This document shows, piece by piece, positions 23,030 through 31,038 of a stretch of DNA of 35,915 nt. The notes under the pieces were generated by a model that was not told the origin of the DNA, searched no databases, and saw only the letters and a list, made by a program, of their open reading frames with translations. How positions within the stretch are numbered: the stretch's first letter is position 1; every line of letters begins with the position of its first letter. The translations under genes and the position numbers were made by a program. The DNA lies in assembly GCA_910586775.1 (NCBI GenBank), contig CAJUJN010000046.1:1-35915 (forward strand), in the 5' to 3' direction. The stretch comes from an uncultured Acetatifactor sp. GTDB taxonomy: Bacteria > Bacillota > Clostridia > Lachnospirales > Lachnospiraceae.

Positions 23030-24418
23030 TTACATTTTGGCCAACACGTCGTCGATGCTGCCGGCGTTCAGGAAATAGCTTTCAGGGATGTCGTCATGCT
23101 TGCCTTCCAGAATCTCCTTGAAACCGCGGATGGTCTCGTTGATGGGTACGTATTTTCCTTCCAGTCCGGTAAACTGTCCTGCAACGAAGAAGGGCTGTGA
23201 CAGGAATCTCTGTACCTTACGGGCACGGGATACTACAAGTTTGTCTTCCTCGGACAATTCGTCCATACCAAGGATGGCGATGATGTCCTGCAGTTCCTTA
23301 TACCGCTGCAGGATCTCCTGCACTCCGCGGGCTGTCTGGTAGTGCTCCTCGCCCACGATCCTGGGATCCAGGATACGGGAAGAAGACTCCAGCGGATCCA
23401 CTGCGGGATAGATACCCAGTTCCACGATGGAACGGGACAATGTGGTGGTGGCGTCCAGATGGGCAAACGTAGTTGCCGGTGCCGGGTCGGTAAGATCGTC
23501 CGCAGGCACATATACTGCCTGTACGGAAGTGATGGAACCGCTCTTTGTGGAAGTAATTCTCTCCTGAAGGGCGCCCATTTCCGTCTGCAGCGTAGGCTGA
23601 TAACCAACTGCGGAAGGCATACGTCCCAGCAAAGCCGAAACTTCACTGCCTGCCTGTGTAAAACGGAAAATATTGTCAATGAACAGCAGCACGTCCTTGC
23701 CGCCCTTGTCACGGAAATACTCCGCCATGGTCAGACCTGTCAGGCCTACGCGCATTCTTGCTCCGGGGGGCTCGTTCATCTGTCCGAATACCATGGTGGT
23801 CTTGTCGATAACGCCTGACTCCATCATTTCATGGTAAAGGTCGTTTCCCTCACGGGTACGCTCGCCTACACCGGTAAATACGGAGTAGCCGCTGTGCTCA
23901 GTCGCGATATTACGGATCAGCTCCTGAATCAAAACGGTCTTGCCCACGCCGGCGCCGCCGAACAGTCCGATCTTACCGCCCTTCTGGTACGGGCAGAGCA
24001 GATCCACCACCTTGATGCCGGTCTCCAGCAATTCTTTCTCCGTAGCCTGCTCCTCGAACTTCGGCGCAGGTCTGTGGATCGGCTCATAGGATACCCCTTC
24101 AGGGGCCGGTTTATTATCAATTGGCTGACCCAAAACATTGAAGATCCGCCCTAATGTCTTCTCACCTACCGGAACGGAAATCGGGGCGCCGGTTGCAACC
24201 GCATCCATTCCCCTCACCAGACCATCGGTACTTCCCATGGCAATACATCTGACCGTATCATCTCCCAGGTGCTGGGAAACTTCCACAGTCAGTTCACTGC
24301 CCTCTCCGGTAGGAATGCGAATTGCTTCGTTGATCTCAGGCAGGTTTCCCTCGTCAAAGCGGATGTCAAGCACCGCGCCGATGACCTGGGTAACCTTGCC
24401 CTTGTTTTCTCCTGCCAT
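23030..24418 (-). CDS. atpD: ATP synthase beta subunit
   Basis: A 462-residue catalytic beta subunit of F1. Walker A is GGAGVGKT (154-161), the catalytic glutamate is in 'GVGERTREGNDLYHEM', Walker B is 'KDVLLFIDNIFRF', and 'ALLGRMPSAVGYQPTLQTEMG' and 'PATTFAHLDATT' are standard. It synthesises ATP as three copies in the F1 hexamer. The ATG at 24418 is preceded by GGAGGAAAGAGG and, just upstream, by a CCCGC-GCTT-GCGGG hairpin. It is separated from atpG by 386 nt containing the 20-bp tandem array. Confidence 0.98.
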   Translation of the reverse strand: MAGENKGKVTQVIGAVLDIRFDEGNLPEINEAIRIPTGEGSELTVEVSQHLGDDTVRCIAMGSTDGLVRGMDAVATGAPISVPVGEKTLGRIFNVLGQPIDNKPAPEGVSYEPIHRPAPKFEEQATEKELLETGIKVVDLLCPYQKGGKIGLFGGAGVGKTVLIQELIRNIATEHSGYSVFTGVGERTREGNDLYHEMMESGVIDKTTMVFGQMNEPPGARMRVGLTGLTMAEYFRDKGGKDVLLFIDNIFRFTQAGSEVSALLGRMPSAVGYQPTLQTEMGALQERITSTKSGSITSVQAVYVPADDLTDPAPATTFAHLDATTTLSRSIVELGIYPAVDPLESSSRILDPRIVGEEHYQTARGVQEILQRYKELQDIIAILGMDELSEEDKLVVSRARKVQRFLSQPFFVAGQFTGLEGKYVPINETIRGFKEILEGKHDDIPESYFLNAGSIDDVLAKM

Positions 24419-24433
24419 TTCTACCTCTTTCCT

Positions 24434-24447
24434 CCCGCAAGCGCGGG
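24434..24447 (-). other. Short hairpin at the atpD ribosome-binding site
   Basis: On the minus strand, CCCGC-GCTT-GCGGG lies 16-29 nt before the atpD ATG, with the last G residues running into the ribosome-binding site. It might tune atpD translation. Confidence 0.4.
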
Positions 24448-24590
24448 ATAATTTCTTTATTACAAATTTTATCTACACATATCTCTGACGGATTTTCATC
24501 CTGCAAAACTGCCGCATAGACAGCCTGCCGCAGCCCGGACGAATGCTTTTCCCAGACACTTGCTTCCGTCTGCCATTCTTCCATGCTAAG

Positions 24591-24790
24591 GATTTTCCCG
24601 CATTGCAAAAGATTTTCCAACATTGCGAAGGATTCTCCTGCATTGCGAAAGACTTTCCCACATTGCTAAGGATTTTCCCACATTGCGAAAAACTTTCCCG
24701 CATTGCGAAGGATTTTCCCGCATTGTGAAAGACTTTCCCGCATTGCGCATCAGCTTCCTGCATTGTACATGGATTTCCCGCCTTGCAAAG
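24591..24790. repeat. Ten-unit 20-bp tandem repeat between atpG and atpD
   Basis: Ten contiguous units of exactly 20 bp, starting at 24591, 24611, 24631 and so on to 24771, with plus-strand consensus GATTTTCCCGCATTGCGAAG. Inner units differ at one to four positions; the two units nearest atpG are most degenerate. On the minus strand each unit holds a small CGC-AAT-GCG hairpin. Because 20 is not a multiple of 3, no frame repeats unit by unit, so the open frame through it is not a repeat protein. There are no unique spacers, which rules out CRISPR. Confidence 0.9.
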
Positions 24791-24805
24791 CAGGAAAGTC
24801 CATGT
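24767..24805 (-). other. Hairpin at the atpG stop codon
   Basis: ACATGGATTTCC (24767-24778) pairs with GGAAAGTCCATGT (24793-24805) with one bulge. It begins at the atpG stop and includes the last tandem unit. No T-run follows, so it is more likely a transcript-stability or processing structure than a terminator. Confidence 0.5.
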
Positions 24806-25671
24806 CAGCCAAGCGCTTCCGCGCCGGCAATAATCTCTGTCAGCTCCTGTGTAATGGAACCCTGGCGGGCCCTGTTGTATTTCAGCGTCAGATCGCTTAT
24901 GATCTCTTCCGCATTGCTGGTCGCATTATCCATCGCCTGCATGCGCGCGCCGTTTTCACTGGCAACCGACTCCCGAAGCGCCCCGTAAATCAGGCTGGTA
25001 ACATATTTCGGGATCAGCATATCCAGCGCTTCCGAATCTTCCGGCTCGAAATTCATGACTGCGGCGCTTTCTTTCTCCGCGGATCCTCCCTCTGCTCCCG
25101 AAGCCTGCACGGGAAGCAGCTGCAGCAGAGTGGGAATATGGCTCACCGTATTTTTAAAATTGGTGTATGCCAGCCAGATCTCCCCTATCTCGCCTTCCGC
25201 AAAGGATGTCAGAAGCCTGTCGCACAATGCCGCCGCGTCCTTGTACAAAGGACTCTCCACGATCTCGGCATCGCATTCCCTCACGGAATAGCCGCTCCTT
25301 ACAAAGGCATCCCTGCCCTTGGTACCCAGGCAGTAGATCTCCAGATTCTCTTTTCTCCACTGGGGATGCCTGGTCACCAGCTTGATCACATTGGAGTTAT
25401 AGCCGCCGGCCAGGCCTCTGTTACCGGTTATCACGATGACGGCTTTCCTGGAGGAGGCGCCGGAAGTCAGATATTTGTGGTCAATCTGCCCCACGCGCTG
25501 CAGGATGCTGTTCACAGTATCATACATGCAGTTGAAATATCCCTTGGAGCGTTCTGCGCTTGCTCTGGCGCGCTGCAGCTTTACGGTGGACACCAGCTTC
25601 ATGGCTTTCGTGATCTGCTGGGTCCCCTGAATACTGCTCTTGCGGCGCTTTATATCACGCATTGATGCCAT
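24805..25671 (-). CDS. atpG: ATP synthase gamma subunit
   Basis: A 288-residue gamma subunit, the rotor shaft of F1. The N-terminal 'MASMRDIKRRKSSIQGTQQITKAMKLVSTVKLQ' and C-terminal 'RMQAMDNATSNAEEIISDLTLKYNRARQGSITQELTEIIAGAEAL' helices form the coiled coil. 'VIVITGNRGLAGGYNSNVIK' is the Rossmann-like core. The ATG at 25671 has GAGGAT upstream; the gap from atpA is 82 nt. Confidence 0.97.
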   Translation of the reverse strand: MASMRDIKRRKSSIQGTQQITKAMKLVSTVKLQRARASAERSKGYFNCMYDTVNSILQRVGQIDHKYLTSGASSRKAVIVITGNRGLAGGYNSNVIKLVTRHPQWRKENLEIYCLGTKGRDAFVRSGYSVRECDAEIVESPLYKDAAALCDRLLTSFAEGEIGEIWLAYTNFKNTVSHIPTLLQLLPVQASGAEGGSAEKESAAVMNFEPEDSEALDMLIPKYVTSLIYGALRESVASENGARMQAMDNATSNAEEIISDLTLKYNRARQGSITQELTEIIAGAEALG

Positions 25672-25753
25672 AATCTATATCCTCTTTCTATTTAGACTCA
25701 TGAGCATGCGGATCACCGTCCTGCCCACTCGTTACACCACATTTGGAAATGCT

Positions 25754-27268
25754 TCAATATGCACGCATAAACTGCTTCTTGAATTCCTCGATCGCCTTCT
25801 GAAGCGATTTTTCGGTCTCATCGGAAATCACTTTCTCCGACGCGATATTGTTCGGAACCTCCGCGTACTTCGTATCCAGGAACTCGAAGAACTCCTTCTC
25901 AAACCTGGTGATCTCAGCAGTCGGAATATCCAGCAGATACTTATGTGTCACCGCATAGATGATGATAACCTGATACTGTACCGCCATGGGCGCATACTGG
26001 GGCTGCTTGAGCACCTCACGGATACGCTCGCCCTGGGCCAGCTTCTCCTTGGTGTCATTGTCCAGGTCGGAGCCGAACTGCGCAAAGCTTGACAACTCCC
26101 TGAACTGCGCCAGCTCCGTACGGATGGGAGCGGCAATCTTCTTCATAGCCTTGATCTGCGCCGCGCCGCCCACTCGGGACACGGAGAGACCTGCGTTGAT
26201 AGCAGGACGGAAACCGGAATTAAACGCCTCCGTCTCCAGATAAATCTGTCCGTCGGTAATGGAGATTACATTGGTCGGAATATATGCGGACACGTCTCCC
26301 GCCTGAGTCTCGATGATGGGAAGCGCCGTCAGAGAACCTCCGCCGTACTCATCGCTCATCCTGGCAGCACGCTCCAGCAGCCTGGAGTGCAGGTAGAATA
26401 CGTCTCCGGGATAAGCCTCACGTCCGGGCGGACGACGGAGCAGTAGGGAGAGTGTACGGTATGCCGTTGCATGCTTGCTCAGGTCGTCGTACACCACGAG
26501 CACATCCTGGCCGTTCTCCATCCATTCCTCACCGATGGCACAGCCTGAGTAAGGAGCAATGTACTGAAGGGGCGCAAGGTCGCTTGCCGTAGATACTACT
26601 ACCGTAGTATACGCCATGGCGCCATACTCCTCCAAAGTCTTTACAATATTCGCAATCGTGGATGCCTTCTGGCCGATCGCAACATAAATACATTTAACGT
26701 TCTGTCCCTTCTGGTTGATAATGGTATCGATGGCGATGGCTGTCTTACCTGTCTGACGGTCACCGATGATCAGCTCACGCTGTCCGCGCCCGATGGGGAT
26801 CATGGCGTCGATAGCCTTGATACCTGTCTGAAGGGGCGTATCCACGCTCTTTCTGGTGATAACACCGCTTGCCACACGTTCGATCTTGCGGTATTTGTCC
26901 GTCTGAACAGGTCCCTTGCCGTCAATGGGCTGGCCCAGCGCATTGACCACGCGGCCCGTCAGAGCATCGCCCACAGGAACCTCAACCACGCGGCCTGTGG
27001 TCTTGACCGTATCGCCTTCATTGATATTTCTGGCGCTGCCCAGCAATACCACACCCACGTTATCTTCTTCCAGATTCAACACCATGCCGTACACTTCGCC
27101 GGGAAATTCCAGCAGCTCACCCTGCATGGCATTTTCCAGTCCATGTACACGAGCGATGCCGTCCGCCACCTGAATGACCGTACCCACATCGGATACATCA
27201 AGGGTGGATGCATATCTCTTGATCTGATCCTTGATAACAGAACTTATTTCTTCTGGTCTTAAATTCAT
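25754..27268 (-). CDS. atpA: ATP synthase alpha subunit
   Basis: A 504-residue alpha subunit with the non-catalytic nucleotide site. Walker A is GDRQTGKT (169-176), with 'QDVLVVYDDLSKHATAYR', 'GREAYPGDVFYLHSRLLERAA' and the 'SVSRVGGAAQIKAMK' arginine finger region. The start at 27268 has AAAGGTG upstream and follows atpH by 28 nt. It alternates with beta in the F1 hexamer. Confidence 0.98.
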   Translation of the reverse strand: MNLRPEEISSVIKDQIKRYASTLDVSDVGTVIQVADGIARVHGLENAMQGELLEFPGEVYGMVLNLEEDNVGVVLLGSARNINEGDTVKTTGRVVEVPVGDALTGRVVNALGQPIDGKGPVQTDKYRKIERVASGVITRKSVDTPLQTGIKAIDAMIPIGRGQRELIIGDRQTGKTAIAIDTIINQKGQNVKCIYVAIGQKASTIANIVKTLEEYGAMAYTTVVVSTASDLAPLQYIAPYSGCAIGEEWMENGQDVLVVYDDLSKHATAYRTLSLLLRRPPGREAYPGDVFYLHSRLLERAARMSDEYGGGSLTALPIIETQAGDVSAYIPTNVISITDGQIYLETEAFNSGFRPAINAGLSVSRVGGAAQIKAMKKIAAPIRTELAQFRELSSFAQFGSDLDNDTKEKLAQGERIREVLKQPQYAPMAVQYQVIIIYAVTHKYLLDIPTAEITRFEKEFFEFLDTKYAEVPNNIASEKVISDETEKSLQKAIEEFKKQFMRAY

Positions 27269-27296
27269 GGATCTGTCGCACCTTTCTTCCAGCCGG

Positions 27297-27851
27297 TCAG
27301 CCCAGCTGAATTTGTAATAATTGTTTCGTTAAGCCGTCCAGTTTTGTGCGGACACTGCTGTCCACCACTCTGTCGTTGATGCGGATGATCATTCCGCCTA
27401 TGATCGAGGCATCCACCTCGTAATACATTTCCATTTTCTTATATCCGCTGGTTTTAAGAAGTCTGGCTTCCGTCTCCTTCTTCTGTCCCTCATTCAGCTC
27501 TACTGCGGTAGTCACGTAAGCCACGCCAATCCCGCACTCTTCCTTCACCCTGTCGATAAAATAAGTAAAAATAGCAGGCAAATCTTTATAGCGCTCCTTG
27601 GAAACCACAACCTCCAGCAGACCCGCCAGTTCATCGCTGGCCCGTCCCTTAAAGGTATCCGTCACCAGCTGGAGTTTATCCTGCTTCGGGACTCCCGGAT
27701 GCTTCATCAGCTCATCGAACTGGGGATTTTCCTTCAGTATCTGTTCCACACAGCGGATTTCTTCCATCAGACTGACAGCCCTGTCCACGCCTGATTCCAT
27801 GGCTACTTCATACAGAGCTTCGCCGTATGTCTTGGATACTAATTTAGCCAT
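27297..27851 (-). CDS. atpH: ATP synthase delta subunit
   Basis: A 184-residue OSCP/delta subunit that joins the peripheral stalk to the top of F1. The N-terminal helical domain starts 'LVSKTYGEALYEVAMESG'. The C-terminal 'DASIIGGMIIRINDRVVDSSVRTKLDGLTKQLL' is the family signature. It overlaps atpF by 13 nt. Confidence 0.96.
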   Translation of the reverse strand: MAKLVSKTYGEALYEVAMESGVDRAVSLMEEIRCVEQILKENPQFDELMKHPGVPKQDKLQLVTDTFKGRASDELAGLLEVVVSKERYKDLPAIFTYFIDRVKEECGIGVAYVTTAVELNEGQKKETEARLLKTSGYKKMEMYYEVDASIIGGMIIRINDRVVDSSVRTKLDGLTKQLLQIQLG

Positions 27852-28381
27852 GTCTTATCACCCATCTCCTTTATGGTCTCGTCAATCAGCTGATTCTGCT
27901 GTTTTGTGTCCATGGACGCGGCCACGAACTTGCCGGCCATAAGAGAGGCCACCACAATGATCTCTCTCTTCACATCGTCGGACATCTTCTGCTTCTCAAG
28001 CTCTGCTTCCGCACGGGCCCTCTCCAGGATCCGGGCGGCCTCTTCCTTCGCCTGGGCAATGATCTGATTTTCATTCGCCAGGCCTTTCCTGCGGGCTTCG
28101 CTTAAGATGGCTTCCGCTTCCTTGTCAATGCCCTGCAGCTTAGTCTCATATTCCTTTTTTAAAGCCTGCGCGTTCTCCATGGAAGTCCTTGCCGTATCCA
28201 GTTCGAGCTGGATTTTGTCCTTACGGGCATTCAGCATCTTCCTCGCAGGGTTGAACAGAAAATAGCTCAAAATAAGGAACAGGAAAAAGATGGCTATGAT
28301 CATCAGTACGGAATCAGCCAGCAGCTGCCAGTCCAGATCGAACAGCCTCGACATGGACTCGCCCCCTGTTAAAAGTATCAT
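27839..28381 (-). CDS. atpF: ATP synthase b subunit
   Basis: A 180-residue peripheral-stalk subunit. One N-terminal transmembrane helix ('LADSVLMIIAIFFLFLILSYFLF', about 20-42) is followed by a long charged helix ('LNARKDKIQLELDTARTSMENAQALKKEYETKL' onward) that dimerises along F1. The ATG at 28381 has AAGGAGG 6 nt upstream and is preferred to the ATG nine codons later. Confidence 0.95.
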   Translation of the reverse strand: MILLTGGESMSRLFDLDWQLLADSVLMIIAIFFLFLILSYFLFNPARKMLNARKDKIQLELDTARTSMENAQALKKEYETKLQGIDKEAEAILSEARRKGLANENQIIAQAKEEAARILERARAEAELEKQKMSDDVKREIIVVASLMAGKFVAASMDTKQQNQLIDETIKEMGDKTWLN

Positions 28382-28445
28382 TCTAAGCCTCCTTTCTGCC
28401 TTCCGAAAAAATGCACTTTATTATGCAATCATACCTGTCTCTTTC

Positions 28446-28700
28446 TTAGGGCAGAAGGGGTTTCACGAACAACAGCAGAATAGCAATCAGCAAGCCGTAC
28501 AGACCTGTGGTCTCTGCCACTGCCTGGCCAAGGAGCATGGTCTGCATAACCTTGGGCTGCGCGCCGGGATTACGTCCCACTGCCGCTGCTGCGTGCCCTG
28601 CTGCGATACCCTGTCCTACACCAGGTCCGATACCGGCGATAACTGCCAGACCTGCGCCAATTGCGGAACAACCTAAGATAAAGTTTTCATTGAAATCCAT
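28446..28700 (-). CDS. atpE: ATP synthase c subunit, sodium-type
   Basis: An 84-residue hairpin of two transmembrane helices forming the Fo rotor ring. The ion site carries the sodium ligand set known from Ilyobacter tartaricus: Gln30 in helix 1 ('GPGVGQGIAAG') and Val61-Ala62-Glu63-Thr64 with Tyr68 in helix 2 ('GQAVAETTGLYGLL'). Glu63 is the essential carboxylate; Thr replaces the usual Ser at position 64. Sodium coupling is therefore likely by established motif rules. The ATG at 28700 has GGAGG about 8 nt upstream; the longer in-frame TTG extension was rejected. Confidence 0.96.
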   Translation of the reverse strand: MDFNENFILGCSAIGAGLAVIAGIGPGVGQGIAAGHAAAAVGRNPGAQPKVMQTMLLGQAVAETTGLYGLLIAILLLFVKPLLP

Positions 28701-28773
28701 TCTTTTTTCCTCCTGAATTAAATAATAGAAATAATTTGAAAACAACTGTTAACCTGTAAAACTTCCCGTCTTC

Positions 28774-29514
28774 CTAACGGCGGGATCCATCGCCAATCTC
28801 ATTCGAAATGTATGTCATGGTCAGCATGCAGAACACATACGTCTGAATGGCCCCGGAGAACAGATCGAAATACACATGCAGCGCTGCGGGCCAGGCTGTG
28901 GCGACCCATCCGAGCAGCCCGTAAAGCAATGCCATCATGGCCGTTCCCGACAGGACGTTTGCAAACAAACGCAATGACAGGGATACCGGCACCGCGACGG
29001 CGCTGATCACATTGATCGGCAGCCAGATCGGCAGCCAGGGCGGCAGCGGCGAACAGAGATCCGTCCATATCGTCATGGGCTTCTGATACTTCCACTTATT
29101 ATAATGGATCATCGAAAATGTCAGGATAGCCAATGGCAGCGTGACACCGTAATCCGCCGTGGGAGGACGTAAACCCAGAAGACCCGAGATATTGCTGACA
29201 AGGATAAAGATAAAAATGGTCCCGATGTAATTGAAAAACTTCGGAGCCGCCTGCCCCATGGAGCCGCTTACCATATTGTCCAGCATCTCGACGATCATCT
29301 CCACCACATTCTGGAAACTGCCCGGCACTTCCGACGCCTTCGCCATACACCGATTTGCGGCAATGGCAAATGCAATCAGCAGCAGCATAACAATCAGGAT
29401 ACACACATGGGAAGTGGTTATCCACACCGGATGTCCAAAAAAGGAATACTGGAACACTCCATGGATTGTAAAGTCAACATCTGACCCACCGGACAGCAAA
29501 ATTCCATGTCCCAT
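28774..29514 (-). CDS. atpB: ATP synthase a subunit
   Basis: A 246-residue polytopic Fo stator subunit that carries ions to the c ring. It has about five or six hydrophobic helices. The essential arginine is Arg182 in 'SLSLRLFANVLSGT', and the last helices contain 'FDLFSGAIQTYVFCMLTMTYISNEI'. The start at 29514 follows GAGAGGTGAGAG. It lies 28 nt after atpI. Confidence 0.95.
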   Translation of the reverse strand: MGHGILLSGGSDVDFTIHGVFQYSFFGHPVWITTSHVCILIVMLLLIAFAIAANRCMAKASEVPGSFQNVVEMIVEMLDNMVSGSMGQAAPKFFNYIGTIFIFILVSNISGLLGLRPPTADYGVTLPLAILTFSMIHYNKWKYQKPMTIWTDLCSPLPPWLPIWLPINVISAVAVPVSLSLRLFANVLSGTAMMALLYGLLGWVATAWPAALHVYFDLFSGAIQTYVFCMLTMTYISNEIGDGSRR

Positions 29515-29542
29515 ACTCTCACCTCTCTTTCTTAATAATTTT

Positions 29543-30004
29543 TTATGGGATCTCTCCCTCCTGCACAACCTCCTCTGCCAGCGGCTCCGCAACCGGATCC
29601 GTTTCGTGGAACAGTCTGTTGCACAGTTTATGAGTAATCGGCTGAAGATACGCCGTTACTTTCAGACTCATGTAACCCAGGAAAAAAACAAGCGGATTCA
29701 TTGTCTCCGTCACAGAAACGACAATCAAAACCGCAGCCACTATTACATATCGAAACAAATATCCCCTTGTGACGATCCCGGAAGCTTCACTGCCGCTTAG
29801 AAGCGCCCTGTCCAGAGTACGGCACATATGGATGCTGCCCGCAACGGCAAACGCCACCCCAAACCAGAGGCTGAGGGCATAATTCCACCGGTTCCCTATG
29901 GTCAGGGCACCCGCAATCTGACATATAATACCGAAAAAAACCATCCCCAGATGCATCTCCAGAAGAGTCCTGTTCTTATTCCGCAATGCCTCAATTATCC
30001 TCAT
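29543..30004 (-). CDS. atpI: ATP synthase subunit I
   Basis: A 153-residue four-helix membrane protein in the position of AtpI, which helps assemble the c ring in sodium-type ATP synthases. Hydrophobic segments are 'MHLGMVFFGIICQIAGALTI', 'YALSLWFGVAFAVAGSIHM', 'VIVAAVLIVVSVTETM' and 'LVFFLGYMSLKVTAYLQPI'. The ATG at 30004 lies inside the end of atpZ (14-nt overlap), indicating translational coupling. Sequence identity to named AtpI is weak, as is usual for this family. Confidence 0.75.
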   Translation of the reverse strand: MRIIEALRNKNRTLLEMHLGMVFFGIICQIAGALTIGNRWNYALSLWFGVAFAVAGSIHMCRTLDRALLSGSEASGIVTRGYLFRYVIVAAVLIVVSVTETMNPLVFFLGYMSLKVTAYLQPITHKLCNRLFHETDPVAEPLAEEVVQEGEIP

Positions 30005-30257
30005 CGGAATCACCCTGCTCCTTATCCTGCGCCTCACCGCCGCATATACGCCTGGCCATGCGGTATACATTCTGTCCTCCCGCAACTGCACCCACTACAA
30101 AAAAAAGAATCGTAAGGTATGAAGTGCCAAATTTTCTGTCAAGCCAGACTCCCAACGCAGACATTGCGCAGATAGGTATTATCATGTTCAGTCCGAACTG
30201 TGTGACCATCGTAAGAGACTGATATATAATCCGATTGTCTCCTTTGTTCTTCTTCAT
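29991..30257 (-). CDS. atpZ: AtpZ/AtpI-type accessory protein, first gene of the atp operon
   Basis: An 88-residue protein with two transmembrane helices ('QFGLNMIIPICAMSALGVWLD' and 'LTILFFVVGAVAGGQNVYRMA'), the pattern of AtpZ/AtpI family proteins placed before atpI-atpB. Proposed roles include Mg2+/Ca2+ supply and assembly help. The ATG at 30257 follows GGCGGTG and lies about 55 nt downstream of a strong promoter. Confidence 0.75.
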   Translation of the reverse strand: MKKNKGDNRIIYQSLTMVTQFGLNMIIPICAMSALGVWLDRKFGTSYLTILFFVVGAVAGGQNVYRMARRICGGEAQDKEQGDSDEDN

Positions 30258-30317
30258 GCTGCACCGCCTGTCTTAAGCTGCTCTCAGGTGTCTGCCAAAA
30301 GATACCCGCCACATTTT

Positions 30318-30346
30318 ATTATACCCATTTTTACCCAAAATGTCTA
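30318..30346 (-). promoter_or_regulatory. Sigma-A promoter of the atp operon
   Basis: On the minus strand, TAGACA (30341-30346), exactly 17 nt, TATAAT (30318-30323). It is back to back with the plus-strand DUF402 promoter at 30416-30444. Confidence 0.82.
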
Positions 30347-30415
30347 GGGCAATATGCAGGTTTTGTTCGCAAAATTTCCCTTTGACAAATTCCGTAAAAA
30401 CAGTTTCAAATATCA

Positions 30416-30444
30416 TTGACTAATGCCCGCGGCAGTTGTATTAT
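30416..30444 (+). promoter_or_regulatory. Sigma-A promoter of the DUF402 gene
   Basis: TTGACT (30416-30421), exactly 17 nt, TATTAT (30439-30444), about 58 nt upstream of the ATG. CCCGCGG lies in the spacer. Confidence 0.72.
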
Positions 30445-30502
30445 TTTAAAAATACATAAAAGTTTATCGGTACCGGAAAACAACTGAGCAAAGGAGTCTG
30501 CC

Positions 30503-30982
30503 ATGAATATTTCCAAAATATACCGCAAACGCATTATTCCTGCCGAATGCATTCTTTTGAAAGATGATATCATCGTAGCCCAGGACGAAGAGACCCTCGT
30601 CACAAAGTGGAATACCCTCAATCCCAAAACCACCTTTTCCCACGGATGTTCCTGTTTCTATCTGACAGAGGGGATCAAGGTGAGCAAAATATACCGCAGC
30701 GACGGTACGCTGCTTTACTGGTACTGTGACATCGTGGAATATTCTTATGCCTCCGAAGAAAACGCAATGACGTTCACAGACCTTCTGGCTGACGTCATCA
30801 TCTACCCGGACGGACGGGTAAAGGTAGTAGACCTGGATGAGCTGGGGGAAGCACTGGAGAAAAATCTGATCACAAAAGAGCAGATGTGTTCCTGTCTGCG
30901 CAGCCTGAGCCATCTGCTTTCATTGGTATACCGTGATAAATTTGACAGACTGCAGAATAAGCTGGACAGTCTGGGACTGTAA
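30503..30982 (+). CDS. DUF402 domain protein
   Basis: A 159-residue DUF402 protein. Members of this FomD/Ntdp group include nucleoside di- and triphosphate phosphatases. The domain core reads 'EGIKVSKIYRSDGTLLYWYCDIVEY' and 'FTDLLADVIIYPDGRVKVVDLDELGEAL', with the aromatic WYCDI strand and the acidic VDLDE that bind metal-nucleotide in characterised relatives. The specific activity here is not shown. The ATG at 30503 has AAAGGAG 6 nt upstream. It is transcribed divergently from the atp operon and convergently with the SleB-type gene. Confidence 0.82.
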   Translation: MNISKIYRKRIIPAECILLKDDIIVAQDEETLVTKWNTLNPKTTFSHGCSCFYLTEGIKVSKIYRSDGTLLYWYCDIVEYSYASEENAMTFTDLLADVIIYPDGRVKVVDLDELGEALEKNLITKEQMCSCLRSLSHLLSLVYRDKFDRLQNKLDSLGL

Positions 30983-30986
30983 GCCA

Positions 30987-31038
30987 TATTGATTTCCATC
31001 GCCCCGGAACGCTATCCTTTCTCCTGCAAAAATCAATA
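30987..31038. repeat. Inverted repeat between convergent DUF402 and hydrolase genes
   Basis: TATTGATTT (30987-30995) and AAATCAATA (31030-31038) are perfect 9-nt arms with a 34-nt loop, overlapping the end of the hydrolase gene. Possible weak bidirectional terminator; neither side has a long T-run. Confidence 0.35.

Noticed and set aside
24473..24763. Small repeat protein in the atpG-atpD gap (96 codons, minus)
   Set aside because: The 20-bp period breaks the frame at each unit, so no peptide repeat is conserved; it also lacks a good ribosome-binding site.
24591..24790. CRISPR array
   Set aside because: Units are contiguous 20-bp repeats with no unique spacers, and no cas gene is nearby.
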